From NCBI GenBank assembly GCA_036417435.1, contig CM070899.1, positions 150,488,237 through 150,552,236 on the forward strand: DNA of 64,000 nt, read 5' to 3'. Under the pieces are notes generated by a model. That model was not told the DNA's origin and searched no databases. It was given only the letters and a program-made list of their open reading frames with translations. This document shows, piece by piece, positions 11,106-21,960 of the stretch; within the stretch, counting starts at the first letter, position 1; every line of letters begins with the position of its first letter. This DNA is from Inia geoffrensis (Eukaryota; Chordata; Mammalia; Artiodactyla; Iniidae). Both the position numbers and the translations under genes were made by a program.

Positions 11106-12000
11106 CCAGGCTGCTCCCACAGGGCCAGCTCAGTGTCGGGCACATGGACTGTGCAGACTCAAGTGGAAGCGTGCAGTCCATCTGTTTCCCCATCCCTTCA
11201 GCCTCTCCTGTGGCTTGCACCTCTCGCCCCTGCCTCCTTCTCACCCCTTGCCTGCTCCCCTCAACTCTTCCTCCTGTGAGGACGCCTGTCTTCCTCCACA
11301 GGCAGCTGGGAGATGGGAAAGGAGAGGCAGGGGTGGGGAGCAACACAATCCTCACCCCACCACACCCCAGGCACGCACCACAAAGCCCACTCACTGCCAC
11401 CTCCACAGCCAACCTCAGCCCCTCGCAGCTGGGCCTGCCTCCGTGAAAGCTGTTTCTCGATCCTGAACACTGCCTGTTGTCCCATCCATGCAGCCTGGGG
11501 CTTCTCCTCCTGCTTCCAGCCCCTGCTGGAAGAGGAACACAGCCCTGCCTTGTCCCTCCTCTTGATATTTCCAGTAAAAGCACCTTGAGCACAATCTCAC
11601 TGCCACAGCCCTAATTATGTGTGAAATAATTTTTTTTTTTAGCTCGAAACCAAAGCAAACAAGCGCACACAGAGAAGCCCATTCTCTACAGCTCAGGAGG
11701 AGCAGCCTCACGCCTGTTGGGTTACCTCAGGCCTGCACAGAGACCCCGCTGTGTTTCGCAATCTGTCCGCCTGGCCAAGGTACCTCCCAGGCCTGACCAG
11801 GGAAGCAGTCCACCCGCTCAGGGGAAAGAGTTTGTTTCAAACTGAAACTGGGTTTCAGTTTGTTCTGCACTCTCCATGCAGGCTTCCAGGAGCCTCACAC
11901 AGGCCTGGTATACTGTGAGGCCACAGGAAAGGCCTCTTTAAAAAAAGTGGGTTCTCGGGAGAAACGTGGGGCAGGGCGCTTTCCCCAGAAGACAAGTAAC
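11106..12000. other. Unique moderately GC-rich stretch
   Basis: No gene recognised. Long overlapping frames on both strands (11086-11592 minus, 168 codons) come from C-rich composition with few stops and lack domains. It is not a CpG island. It contains a perfect inverted repeat at 11838-11862, reported among the findings. Confidence 0.45.
11838..11862. repeat. Perfect 11 bp inverted repeat
   Basis: caaactgaaac and gtttcagtttg are exact reverse complements separated by tgg. The left arm plus the next base (caaactgaaact) is one base away from the interferon-response consensus GAAANNGAAACT. Function is unknown. Confidence 0.9.
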
Positions 12001-12299
12001 TGTTTTCCTGATCCTGTCAAATAATTATGCACCTTGTTGAAATTTTTATCATTTTATTATTTTACGATTTTGTTTTATTTTAGGGTTTCAAGTAGACGAA
12101 GATCATATGCATACTTGTCCCTGCATGGCCACTTTCTCTTGCTTCCATTTCTTCCTCTTCTCCCTGGATCCTCACTCCCAACCTTTTCCATTGACAACTG
12201 CATTCAAATTTGTTTAATGTGCATTTTTTTATATGTATGTGCCTTTGAAAAGATAATACTATGGTAAGTGTTTGTGATTTTAATTTATGTAAGCGGTAC

Positions 12300-12785
12300 T
12301 GTTAGAGATTCACTCTATTTCTAACTTTTTCATCCTGGTCCTATATTTGGAAAGTGTATAGTGTTGCTATTTAGCCCTTCTACATACAACCACTACTGCA
12401 TAACAGCCCACCACACGCCCCCACCACCTTGGTCCATTTGCCTGTTGATGGACACCTGGGCTGTCTCCAACTCCTATCTACCACAAATATTGTAATGATG
12501 AACAGCCATGTACATGTCCCTTTATGGATCTTTGCAAGAAATTCTGGAACTTACATGTCCAGGATTTGGATTGCTGACTTGCAAGATACACACTCACTTG
12601 GTTTCACTAAGTATTGCTGGATTGGTTTCCTGAATGCCTGTAACCAGTTTACACTTTCACCAATAAGGTATCAGGGTTCCTGTTTCCTCACCATCTGACC
12701 AGCACTTGATATTATTCAGCTTTCTAATGATTGTCAATATTTGCATTTAAAATGCTATTGCTTTTTAAAATTATTTTTCTTATGG
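12300..12785 (-). repeat. L1 ORF2 3' region, antisense
   Basis: Antisense L1 text: ttggtccatttgcctgttgatgg, then a decayed tattgtaatgatgaacagcc, cagtttacactttcaccaat and cttctaatgattgtc. These match the 3' end of L1 ORF2 read in reverse. Confidence 0.75.
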
Positions 12786-12984
12786 CTACTGAGGTAAAGT
12801 ATCTCTTCAAAAAGTTCAGGTTTCACTTTCTGTAAATTGCCCCTTAATATCTTTTCTTAACCATTTTTCTAATTTACACACACACACACCTCTGCTGGAA
12901 TTGTGATTGGAATTGCACTGGATATAGATTGACTAAAGGACAATTTACAGCATTACTGTGTTAAGTTATACCATCATAATCATG

Positions 12985-13290
12985 ATCTACCACTGTGAAA
13001 CAGAAATATAATGTGAGCCACATATGTAATTTTAACAATTTAGTAGCAATTTTTTAAGAAGTAAAAAGAAATAGGTGAAATTAATTTAACCCAATATGTC
13101 CAAAATATCATCATTTCAACATGTGATCAATATAAAGAAACTAATGAAATCCTTTACATTCTTTTGTTATACTAAGTCTTTGAAATAAGTCTTTGAAATT
13201 CAGTGTTTACACTTATGCCACATTTCAATTGGAACTAGCCACATTTTAAGTGCTCACATGTAGCTAGTGGCTATGGACTGTATAGCATAA
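12985..13290. repeat. MER-type hAT DNA transposon
   Basis: Has the familiar non-autonomous element text: gaaacagaaatataatgtga, gccacatatgtaattttaac, tttaacccaatatgtccaaa, actagccacattttaagtgc and gtagctagtggctatggac. Its ends are inverted-repeat-like. The exact MER family is not assigned. Confidence 0.65.
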
Positions 13291-13359
13291 GTCTATCTCT
13301 TCATTTATTCATGTATTCATTTAAGACCTTAATTTTTAAATTGTATTTATAAATATCTC

Positions 13360-13990
13360 AAGCATTTTTTGTCGTTAAAATTTTTGTTACTATTGCAAAT
13401 GTTATCCCATTTCCTGGTTGGTTTTTCCTGGAGCACAGAAATGTTGCTAATTTTTTTCAAGTTGATCTTGAATCTGGTAGATCTGTTCAACTGTCTTAGT
13501 AGTGCCAGAGGTTTGTTGATTCTGCTGGGTTTTTATGTAATTGATTATATTATTTATAAATGATGACTGTTTTAATTCTTCCCTCCTAATTGTTCTCCCT
13601 ATTATTTTCTTTTCTTGTCTTATTGCACTCACAGCACCTCAACTGCTATGTCAAATAGCAAGCATCCTTGCCTAATTCCTATTATGAAAAGGAATGCCTC
13701 TAAAATTTCTCTTTAAGTATGATGTTTTTGGTAGATAACATTTATCAACGGAGCTTCTGTCCATTCTTAATTTTCTAAGAATTTTAAAAGTCATAATTAG
13801 GGGCTTCCGTGGTGGCGCAGTGGTTGAGAGTCCGCCTGCTGATGCAGGGGACACGGGTTCGTGCCCCGGTCCGGGAAGATCCCACATGCCGCGGAGCGGA
13901 TGGGCCCGTGAGCCATGGCCGCTGGGCCTGCGCGTCCGGAGCCTGTGCTCCGCAACGGGAGAGGCCACAACAGTGAGAGGCCCACGTAAC

Positions 13991-14024
<34 letters not shown>

Positions 14025-14560
14025 ATAATTAGGTGTGCACTTTATCAAAAATCATGTATATATCTATTGCACAAAACAGATAAGATTGTCTCTTTGTCTT
14101 TGGTGTGTTTTTTCTCCTCTACTCATTAACATGGTGAATTGCATTGACTTTTTTCCCTGATGCCAAGCCATTCTTGCTTTCCTGGGGTAAACTCTACTTC
14201 ATTGTGATTTTTAAAAAATACATATTTAGATTAGTTCAATTAATGTCTCACTTAAGATTTTCATAGCTATGCTTATAAATTAAACAGGCTTATAATTTTC
14301 TTTTCTTGTGATGTCTTTTATCAGTTTTGAAATCAAGATTATACTAACCACATGAAATCATTTTATTCATTTCATTCCTATTTTCTGGAAAACTTGTGTA
14401 AGATAGGGATTATTTGTGCCTTAAATGGTTCATATAATTAACTGATCTTAGGGCTTTTTCATGTAGGGAAGTGTTTGGTTACTACTCTAATTTTTTTTAA
14501 TTGGTTTATGTGGGTTTTCTGTTGCTTTTTGTGAAAATTCGGTGGAACTGACTTCCACTT
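13360..14560 (-). repeat. L1 ORF2 reverse-transcriptase region, antisense
   Basis: Reverse-strand L1 reverse-transcriptase sequence: aatctggtagatctgttcaa, gaggtttgttgattctgctg, tgtcttattgcactcac, aagcatccttgcctaattcc and acatggtgaattgcattgac. Heavily decayed. Interrupted by a CHR-type SINE at 13801-14021. Confidence 0.75.
13801..14021 (+). repeat. CHR-type SINE, short class
   Basis: Complete copy from gggcttccgtggtggcgcag through ggttcgtgccccggtccgg (box B region) to a 29 bp A tail. The target-site duplication aagtcataattag(g) is present on both sides (13788-13800 and 14020-14032). The near-perfect duplication and long A tail indicate a fairly young insertion into the older L1. Confidence 0.97.
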
Positions 14561-14699
14561 ATGTCTCATGGCATAGACCTGGACCCCAAGGCCACTTCAC
14601 TTGGAATGGAGATTATGAGAGTAACAATTTAATGTTTCAACCTCTATAAAGAAAAGCAACAAAGAAAAAGGGGTTAGGAATAACACTTTATCTGTCACA

Positions 14700-15505
14700 G
14701 TCTCTGGAAGACAACATATTGCTAATCTTGTTTTGTTTTCATTTTGTCGTCCAATCTGATCAGTGGGTTTAACTCACATTTATTTTAATTGCTAGTATAT
14801 TGGGACTTATTTCAGCCATCTCACTTTGTGTTTTACTGTATTTACCATCTTATTTTGAATTTATTCTATGTGTTTTCTCTCTTCGTCCTACTTTCCATTG
14901 CATGAATCAGATTTTCTTATGCTAGATTGAAAGTTGTATATTCTATTTTTATTCTTCTAGTTGTTTCCCCTAACTTTTTAAGTATGACACTTATGTTTAC
15001 TTTTCATTGTCAATTTCTTTTCCCTTGGCACTCACTCACCTCTTTCCAGTCTCTACATCTCCTCAACATCGTCCCCACCCTGCCACACTGGTATCACCCA
15101 GAATTCGTTCTTGATTGTCACAAACAATTTTTATCCCTTTATTTAAAATTTTATTTTTAGAGAATGACAAATCTTAGTAAGTTATTTACAAGTCCTTCTT
15201 TCCCATGCCTCATTGCTTCCTGATGAGAAATCTGACGTCAGTATAATTCTTATATTTGTACATGATCTGCTTTTTCTTCTGCTTTTTCTGAAAGTAAACT
15301 TTCAGAATTTTCTCCTGTATTTGGTGTTCTGAGACTTCTCTGTAATGCCTCTAACTTGAGTATTTGTTTGTCTTGAGTCAATGTGCCCCATTTTAATACT
15401 CTATGAACTTTTAAAATTCAATTTATTTCTTTCAATTCTACGAAATTCTTAGTCACTATTTCCTCTTTTCCATACACTTTTTTCTATCTTTCTGGAAATC
15501 TTATG
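14700..15505 (-). repeat. L1/HAL1-type LINE, antisense
   Basis: T-rich stretch continuing in antisense L1 style: ctgatcagtgggtttaactc, cttcgtcctactttccattg, tgatgagaaatctgac, ctccctgtatttggtgttctg-like text, and tctatctttctggaaatctt. No open frame of note. The split between this piece and the 13360-14560 piece is by eye. Confidence 0.55.
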
Positions 15506-15510
15506 TAACA

Positions 15511-16395
15511 ATCACTACTAAGTACCAAGTACTTTTCTAGGTGATGAGGTTACAGTGCTGAACAAAGCAAAGCCCTCATGGAACTCGCATTATGGTGGGG
15601 GGAAATAGGCAACAAACAAATTCCTATGTAATATGTCAAAGGTGAAAATGCCATGGAAAAAAATTAAGCAGGATAAAAGGGGTAGGAGGTCCCAGGTGGG
15701 GCTGGGGGTAATGGGAAGGTGTCTCTGTGCAAATGCCTAAAAGAACTGAGGGAGCATTAGTTAGAACTAAGCCATGCAGACATCTAGAAGAGCACTAGGC
15801 AAAGGCCTTGGGACAAGAGCATGCTTGGCTTGTTTGAGGAGCAGAAGGCAACCAGGGAAGATGGAATGAGTAAGGAAGGGACAGGGTAGCAGGGTGAGGT
15901 ATCTGGGAGCCAGATCAGGTACATCCTTGTGGTCATAGTAAGGACATGGGCCTTTATCCTGAGAGAAGGATAGCCATCAAAAGGTTTTGATCAGGGCTTT
16001 CCTGGTGGCGCAGTGGTTGAGAGTCCGCCTACCGATGCAGGGGACGCGGGTTCGTGTCCTGGTCCGGGAGGATCCCACATGCCGTGGAGCAGCTGGGCCC
16101 GTGAACCACGGCCGCTGAGCCTGCGTGTCCGGAGCCTGTGCTCTGCAGCGGAAGAGGCCACAACAGTGAAAGGCCCGCGTACCACAAAAAAAAGAAAAAA
16201 AAAAAAAAAGGTTTTGACCAGAAGAGTGACATGATCTGGATTTCTTTTTAAAAGGCTTATCCTGAAGGAGAAAAAAAAAAAAAAAAAAAAGACTTTCTTG
16301 GACTGGAGTGTGGAGTGTGGAGGTGGTAGAAGAAGGTCAGATGCTGGATATATTTTAACAGTAGAGCTAATGGAATTTTCTGACATATTCTATAG
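15511..16395 (-). repeat. L2 LINE fragment, antisense
   Basis: Antisense L2 landmarks in order: a decayed cactactaagtaccaagtac, gtgctgaacaaagcaaag, atgccatggaaaaaaatt, ggccttgggacaagagcatg, atcaggtacatccttgtggt, gggcctttatcctgagag, then after the SINE gagtgacatgatctgga, aaggcttatcctgaagg and atgctggatatattttaac. The SINE at 15994-16209 splits it. A 21-base A run sits near 16270-16290. Confidence 0.85.
15994..16209 (+). repeat. CHR-type SINE, short class
   Basis: Complete copy starting gggctttcctggtggcgcag and ending in an A-rich tail interrupted by single G. The target-site duplication aaggttttgatca / aaggttttgacca flanks it (15981 and 16208), one mismatch. Inserted in an L2. Confidence 0.96.
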
Positions 16396-16668
16396 GGAGT
16401 GTGAAAGGAAGATACGAATCAGCAAAATTCAAAGGCATGACATGTCTGCAACAGTTCCAGGCATTACATCCAATCCCAACAATGTCCAGTAGAGGAAGAG
16501 ATTATCTCTTGCATTTCTCTCATAAGGACTAGGAAACCTTCCCAGAAACCACCCAGCAGAATTCTCTTCATGTTTCACTGGCCAGAATTATGTCACATAA
16601 CTATGCCTAAACCAATCACTAGCAAGGGGACTAACATTATCTTAGACCAGCGGTTCTTCAAATGTGAT

Positions 16669-16945
16669 CCTTTTTAAAAAAATATTTTATTTTATTTTTA
16701 TTCTTATTTTTGGCGGCATTGGGTCTTCGTTGCAGTGCGCGGGCCTCTCATTGCAGTGTCTTCTCTGTTGCAGAGCACAGGGTCTAGGTGTGCGGGCTTC
16801 AGTGGCTGTGGCATGTGGGCTCAGTAGTTGTGGCACGCAGGCTTCAGTAGTTATGGCATGCAGGCTCAGTAGTCGTGGCTCGAGGGCTCTAGAGCAGAGG
16901 CTCAGTAGTTGTGGCGCACGGGCTTAGTTGCTCTGCGGCATGTGG
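16669..16945 (-). repeat. CHR-type SINE, long class, 5'-truncated
   Basis: Antisense long-class SINE: a tattttattttatttttatt tail, a ttgggtcttcgttgcagtgc block, repeated gggctcagtagttgtggca units, then ggcatgtggga, where it stops. The tRNA-like head with the Pol III boxes is missing. Flanking repeats gatcctttttaaa (16666) and gatccctttaaa (16946) suggest truncation at insertion rather than later deletion. Confidence 0.85.
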
Positions 16946-17980
16946 GATCCCTTTAAATGGGTCTGTAAGATTAAAACAATTTTCATAGTAATAATAATTA
17001 AAATTATTAAAAGAAAATAATTAAAACAATTTTCAAAATAATATAAGACTTCATATGTCTTGTTCATGTTCATTCTTTCCTGAGTATATAGTAGATTTTC
17101 CCAGAGGCTACGTGATATATAACGATATATGATGTCAGACAGTTCGTGAAATGTATACTTGTGTCTTGCTCTGTTTTCTAGAATTTTCTAAGAAAACTAA
17201 GCTTAGGGCATAAATATCAATGCATGTATTTTCAGAGATTAACTCAGTTTGTTCTCAGTACTTCTACTGTGCTTTTATTGGCTATTTTTAGTTATACCTG
17301 CTGTATTCTATGACCTAATTATCATCCAACAAACCATTATTTTGAAATCCCAAAGTTTCTTCTGCACCTACGCAGAAATGTAAGAAGTACAATTTGTTGC
17401 TCATTTTGAAATACTATTTGCTAAATGTTCAAAAATTTTTCTTAATTTTTAAATTGGGTCTCAAACTCTTACTTTAGAATTTAATAATATTTTCTTCTGA
17501 AATTTATAAATTTATTTATAATATATATTTTCTTACATTTAAAAGTCAATCATTAGCTTTAAAAGGGATGCTTAGAAGACTCACTTTCTCAACCCATCAC
17601 TAAATCTAAAGATCCTGAGGAAGATGAAAGTGATATGTCAGAGAGCTGGCTGACTACTGATAGGAGGAATCTACTCCAAAGAAATTGGGAGGAACCGTGA
17701 ACAAGAAGCAAAAATAGGATGAAAGCAATCTCTCCCTCAGCTTTATAGAAATTAATTATTTGCTTCATTGTGCCTTATCCAACAGAACATTTCTGAATGG
17801 CGTTATGGTGCCCAGAGTCAGTTCTAGGGGGAGGCTAGTGAGGTTCCCAGGACGCAGGATGTCAGGAGGCACTCACTCTCAGGCTTCTGCAAGGGCAGGG
17901 AGGCAGCATGGGCGCCTCCTTATACCCTGTGCCCTCGGCTCTCACTTGTCTCACCCCTGTTGCAGCCCTGATGGGGCCAT

Positions 17981-19405
17981 TTGAGTTGTGGCATCATTTT
18001 AAAACCAGAGTTTAAAGAAAAAGGAATTAAATATTTTAAACGTAGATGTTATGAGCTCTTAAAAAGCCAGAAATGGTTTGTTACAGCTCTTCCAACTAGA
18101 AGTGAAAAAGCCACAGAAGCACCTGACAGAATAAGTCATCAAACTGCATTAATCGAAAGACTAAGAAAAGTCTTGTCCAGTGGACACTGTTGAATACCTG
18201 TTGAAATACTGTTGAAAACTCAGTAAAAAAAAAAAAAAAAAAAAAATCACAGCACTGCCATTTCCCAGTGATACGACAACTTGTTGAATTAACAATTTAC
18301 TTGTCAACATGAAGACTGAATTGATCTCTCGTTGGCAGAATTGTGCATTTGTCTTATAAATGGACAAATGCACAGGGGTGGCTGTGTCAGCTGTTTTGTT
18401 TGTATTTGTTCAAGATCAGCACTAGCTAATCAAAGAAGATTTTTTATGTGAATGCTTGGCAACAGACGAGTGGTGCTGAAATATTCAGTGTTGAAGAACT
18501 TTTTTTGAATCTTATGGTTTATCTTAAGGGTTATCAACCATGTTGACATTTGCACTGGTGAAGCAAAAGCAGTGGTGGGTTAAACTGCTGAGGTCTTAGC
18601 ACCCAAACAGTGGCAAACAGTGTTATCATTGTATATTTTGGTATCATGCTCTCCCAGTTAAAAAAAAACCAGTTTCACTTTAGGATGTCCTTGATGAAGC
18701 AGTAAAATTATTAATTTTCTTAAATCTCAACACCTAAACACATCTTTTTTTAACATGATATTTTAATATCCTGTGATGAAATGAAAATTATGCATAAAGC
18801 ATAAAAGCAAACAGCATGTCTGATGTATGAAAATGGGTGTCTAGAGAAAAAGCATTTGTACAATTGAGTTGTAAACTAAACTAGCCACTTTTTTCAGAGA
18901 ACATTATATTTACGTGGAACAACAACTGCCAAACTATAGTTATTCAAACTTGTCTATTTGGCAGGCATTTTCTCAAAAATGAACAAAGTGAGCCTGTCAT
19001 TTCAAGGAAAACAACTGACAGTGTTTGTGGCCAATGACGAAATTCAAGCTTTCAAACGAAAATTCAGGTTTTGGAAAACTTGTGTCTGACATCATAACTT
19101 TGGCAGCTTCCCAATAAAAGCTTTTTGGTGGTGATGTTAACAAATATGATTTTATTTTTTTACGCTGTATAACAAAATGTGTCAACAGTTGGAGTATGTG
19201 CATACTCAGTAAACCAGGATTTTCCAAATATCACAGATGGGTAGACGATCAATGCAAAGCACAAGGTACTCAAATAGATTTTCCTGCGACAGGGTATGAA
19301 AAGCTCTTTGACCTCCTTTCAGATAGCAAATTACAACTAACTTTTGCAAAACTACCTCTCGTTGAGTTTTGGTGTAGTATCAAAGTAAAATATCCAATTA
19401 TATGA
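17981..19405 (+). pseudogene. hAT transposase remnant
   Basis: Several plus-strand patches, in different frames and with stops, run in the correct N-to-C order of a hAT transposase of the group that gave rise to ZBED5-like and FAM200-like host genes. They are FKEKGIKYFKRRCYELLKSQ with KATEAPDRISHQTA (18010-18160); ISRWQNCAFVL followed by a stop and MDKCTGVAVSAVLFVFVQDQ (18310-18420); LAGIFSKMNKVSLSFQGKQL (18960-19020) running on to AFKRKFRFWK; and YEKLFDLLSDSKLQLTFAKL then VEFWCSIKVKYP (19285-19395), the C-terminal dimerisation end. An A run at 18223-18246 breaks it. There is no intact frame, so no active protein is expected. Family placement is from memory of the fold, not a search. Confidence 0.75.
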
Positions 19406-19449
19406 AAGAGCTATTCAAATACTCCTATTTCCTTTCTTTCCTTTCTCCC

Positions 19450-19640
19450 CCAGCCTTACTGGGGTATGATTGACAAATAAAAATTGTATACATTTAGGTT
19501 GTACCACATGATAGTTTGATACAGGTGTTACATTGTGAAATGATTATCACAACCAAGCTAATTAGCACATCCATTAACTCACACAGCTGTCTTTTGTGTG
19601 TGTGGTGAGATTTACTCTCTTAGCAAGTTTCAGCTATACA
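19450..19640 (+). repeat. L1 3' UTR fragment
   Basis: tactggggtatgattgacaa, gttgtaccacatgatagttt, tacattgtgaaatgattatc, acaaccaagctaattagcac and tctcttagcaagtttcagct match the 3' UTR of old L1M elements. It is nested within the hAT element. Confidence 0.7.
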
Positions 19641-19799
19641 ATACATGAATACTCCTCTCTTTTACAACTAGATAGGCCCATGAAATATTTTTGTGTTAGA
19701 AGATATACTAATTTGTCATAAAAAATATGTTAACATGTAATGGGTCTACTGTTGTTGTTGTTGTTTTTTAGTAACAGATTGGGGATTTCTTTGTTGTTT

Positions 19800-20149
19800 G
19801 TTTTTATAAATTTATTTATTTATTTTTGGTTCAATTGGGTCTTCGTTGCTGCACGCAGGCTCTCTCCAGTTGCGGCAAGCAGGGGCTACTCTTCGTTGCG
19901 GTGTGTGGGCTTCTCATTGCGGTGGCTTCTCTTGTTGTGGAGCATGGGCTCTAGGCACGTGGGCTTCAGTAGTTGTGGCACATGGGCTCAGTAGTTGTGG
20001 TTCACCGGCTCTAGAGCACAGGCTTAATAGCTGTGGCACACGGGCTTAGTTGCTCCGCGGCATGTGGGATCTTCCCAGACCAGGGCTCAAACCCATTTTC
20101 CCCTGCATTGGCAGGCAGATTCTTAACCACTGCGCCACCAGGGAAGTCC
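19800..20149 (-). repeat. CHR-type SINE, long class
   Basis: Antisense full-length long-class copy. It has a tttatttatttatttttgg tail, cattgggtcttcgttgctgc-type text, gggctcagtagttgtgg repeats, ccagaccagggctcaaaccc (box B) and a tRNA head ending gccaccagggaagtcc. A possible duplication is tctactgttgtt (19745) / tctactgttatt (20150), which would place about 45 T/G-rich bases of tail inside the insertion. Confidence 0.9.
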
Positions 20150-20299
20150 TCTACTGTTATTTTTTAAATGAATTAATAAATAATTTTTAAATACTCAGCT
20201 TTAATTTCTAATCTGGTAAAATCAATTGATATAACACATAAACAAAAGCTCGTTAAGGGTCCTCAATTTTTAACAGTCCTGAGAACTGCTGGTTTAAAC

Positions 20300-20810
20300 C
20301 CAATCAGGATTCACCCTCTGGGATCCAAGGGTTGTCCACCCTTCCCAGAGGCACATGGCTGCCTTGATGTGAAGGGGGCCTGAAAACCCTCGAGGTTCCC
20401 TGAGGAAGGAGGAATGAATGTGGGTAAGTGACCACTTGGTCAGCTACAGTGGCTGCAGAGTGAATGATGACCTGGACCAGAGACTCCTGAGACACCTCTG
20501 GCCAGCAGGGCTGCATTAAGCCCAGTACACGCTATGGCAGACGGTTGGAGTGAGAGACAGGGGACCTTTCTCCTGTAGAACAAGAAGGCTTTGTGAGGCA
20601 CGAGGCATCTGCTCTGCAGTGCTGCATGACCTCTTCTGTGAATGGGCAAACCCCTGGCTGTGGGGGCCCTTCTCTATGGAGTGTAACTATGTATTTTGAC
20701 TTTCCATACAACACCCCCTCAATCCCATCTTTTCACCATATTTGCAAAGTGAAAAGCCACAGCCAACAATTTAGTTCTCCTGCCTAAACATACAATCCTA
20801 TCACTTACCC
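20300..20810. other. Unique spacer right of the hAT element
   Basis: No gene or confident repeat recognised. Frames of 64-70 codons on both strands carry no recognisable motif. Confidence 0.4.
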
Positions 20811-20924
20811 ATTCAAAATTCTGAAAAATCCAGTGTGTACAGAATAAAGCCCAAACTTTTACCATGCACTTAAAAGATTTCCACATTGTGGCTCCAGACC
20901 ATCTTTTCAGACTTTCAGAATAAG
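20811..20924 (+). repeat. L2 fragment, sense
   Basis: cattcaaaattctgaaaaat, gaataaagcccaaactttta, atttccacattgtggctcca and gaccatcttttcagac follow L2 3'-end order. Confidence 0.6.
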
Positions 20925-21330
20925 TTTAACCTAGTGGTTAAGAGCATGCACTTAGGAGCCAGGCTGTCAGGGTTCAAGACCCAGGTCTACCAACCACTTA
21001 CCAACCGAGTGCCCTGAGAGTGGTATGCCGGTGAATGTTTAACAACTGGCTCTCGGGGTGGGCTTGACACCCTGATTTGTGGCATTTGCCAGTTTCCATG
21101 GTGTTAATGCTTCCACTATGGCCAGTTTCAAACTACCAATATGACATCACTAAATTTAGAGTTGGGAAGAGATGCTTATAATTTGCTCTCACCAGCCAGT
21201 GCAAGCCGGCTCCAGCACCCCTCCGGACCTTGGGTAAGTTTCCTTCTCACTCTGAGACAGCTTCCCCATCTGTACAATGGGGATAATGAGTGCCCAGCTA
21301 TGGCGTTGTTGTAAGCATCAAATTGGATGG
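20925..21330 (+). repeat. MIR, split by an inserted unnamed repeat
   Basis: The MIR 5' half is at 20930-21015 (ctagtggttaagagcatgca, aggagccaggctgtcagggt) and its 3' half at about 21222-21330 (gaccttgggtaagtttcctt, ccccatctgtacaatgggga). Between them, about 21016-21221 (gtgaatgtttaacaactggc to ccagccagtgcaagccgg) is foreign to MIR and looks like a separate insertion that I cannot name. Confidence 0.65.
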
Positions 21331-21500
21331 GGTAATGGTTCTCAATCATTAGCATGCGTCAGAACCATCTAGAGGGCTTGTTAAAACACAGATTGCTGGG
21401 TCCCGCTCCCAGAGTTTTTGATTCCATGAGTCTGAGTGGGGCTCAAGAATTTTCATTTCTAACAAATTCCCAGGTGATAACATTTTGAGAACTGCTAGTT
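21331..21500 (+). repeat. MER5-type hAT element
   Basis: Complete small element from taatggttctcaatcattag through gcatgcgtcagaaccatcta and gatttcatttctaac-like text to gataacattttgagaactgc. The ends ggttctca and tgagaact are inverted repeats. Confidence 0.8.
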
Positions 21501-21504
21501 TGGT

Positions 21505-21960
21505 GCCTATAAAAGACTGAACCCAGTCCTAGAACAGAGATGCCCAAGCACAGAATTAGCTCTCCTTTGTCTGATGCTTCCCCACGCATCCCCCATCGTA
21601 GCCACACCAGGCCTCCCATCTTTCCCTGAACCCACAGTACACTTTCCAATCTCCGTACATTTGCTTCCTCCTTTTCCCTGCACCTAAATGTCATTCTCTC
21701 TGCACCACCAACCTTTCCCACTGGAATCTTAATTCAGCTTAAATACCCTCTCCCTGCTAAAGCCTTCCCTGAATCTTCTACTTAGAAATAACTGTTCCTA
21801 ACCTGTTCTCTCTCAAATTTGCAGTTGCTCTTATTCTTCTCATCAAAGTTTGCCTCAAACTGGAATGACCGCCTCAACACCATCTCTCTTACTCAAGTGT
21901 AAGTACCTGGTGTGCAAAATACTGTCACATCCATCCCTTTCACCCTAGCCCCAAACCTCA
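21505..21960 (+). repeat. L2 fragment, sense
   Basis: acatttgcttcctccttttc, cattctctctgcaccacc, aatcttaattcagcttaaat, acaccctctccctgc-like text and gccttccctgaatcttct match the L2 region upstream of its 3' end. Confidence 0.6.

Larger units (their letters stand above)
16640..20299. mobile_element. Decayed full-span hAT DNA transposon
   Basis: The left end cagcggttct (16648) mirrors the right end agaactgctg (20282-20291), giving hAT-type terminal inverted repeats. Directly outside lie tcttagac (16640-16647) and gtttaaac (20292-20299), which match at 5 of 8 positions, consistent with an old 8 bp hAT duplication. Inside, plus-strand patches at about 17981-19405 translate to hAT transposase-like sequence. 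Two CHR-type SINEs (16669-16945, 19800-20149) and an L1 3' piece (about 19450-19640) inserted later. Without them the element would be near 2.8-3.0 kb, the size of an autonomous Charlie-type element. Confidence 0.75.

Noticed and set aside
13801..14021. SINE heads as possible tRNA genes
   Set aside because: They keep tRNA-like Pol III boxes but do not fold into a full cloverleaf with a CCA-ready end, and they carry SINE bodies and target duplications.
13784..14048. Frames on both strands that repeat the same peptide theme at many places in the window
   Set aside because: The shared peptide comes from the SINE body in its two orientations, so similarity between loci is repeat ancestry and not a gene family.
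15231..15242. Second TGACGTCA site
   Set aside because: It lies inside antisense L1 sequence (tgatgagaaatctgacgtca) one or two substitutions from the L1 text, so chance origin is likely.
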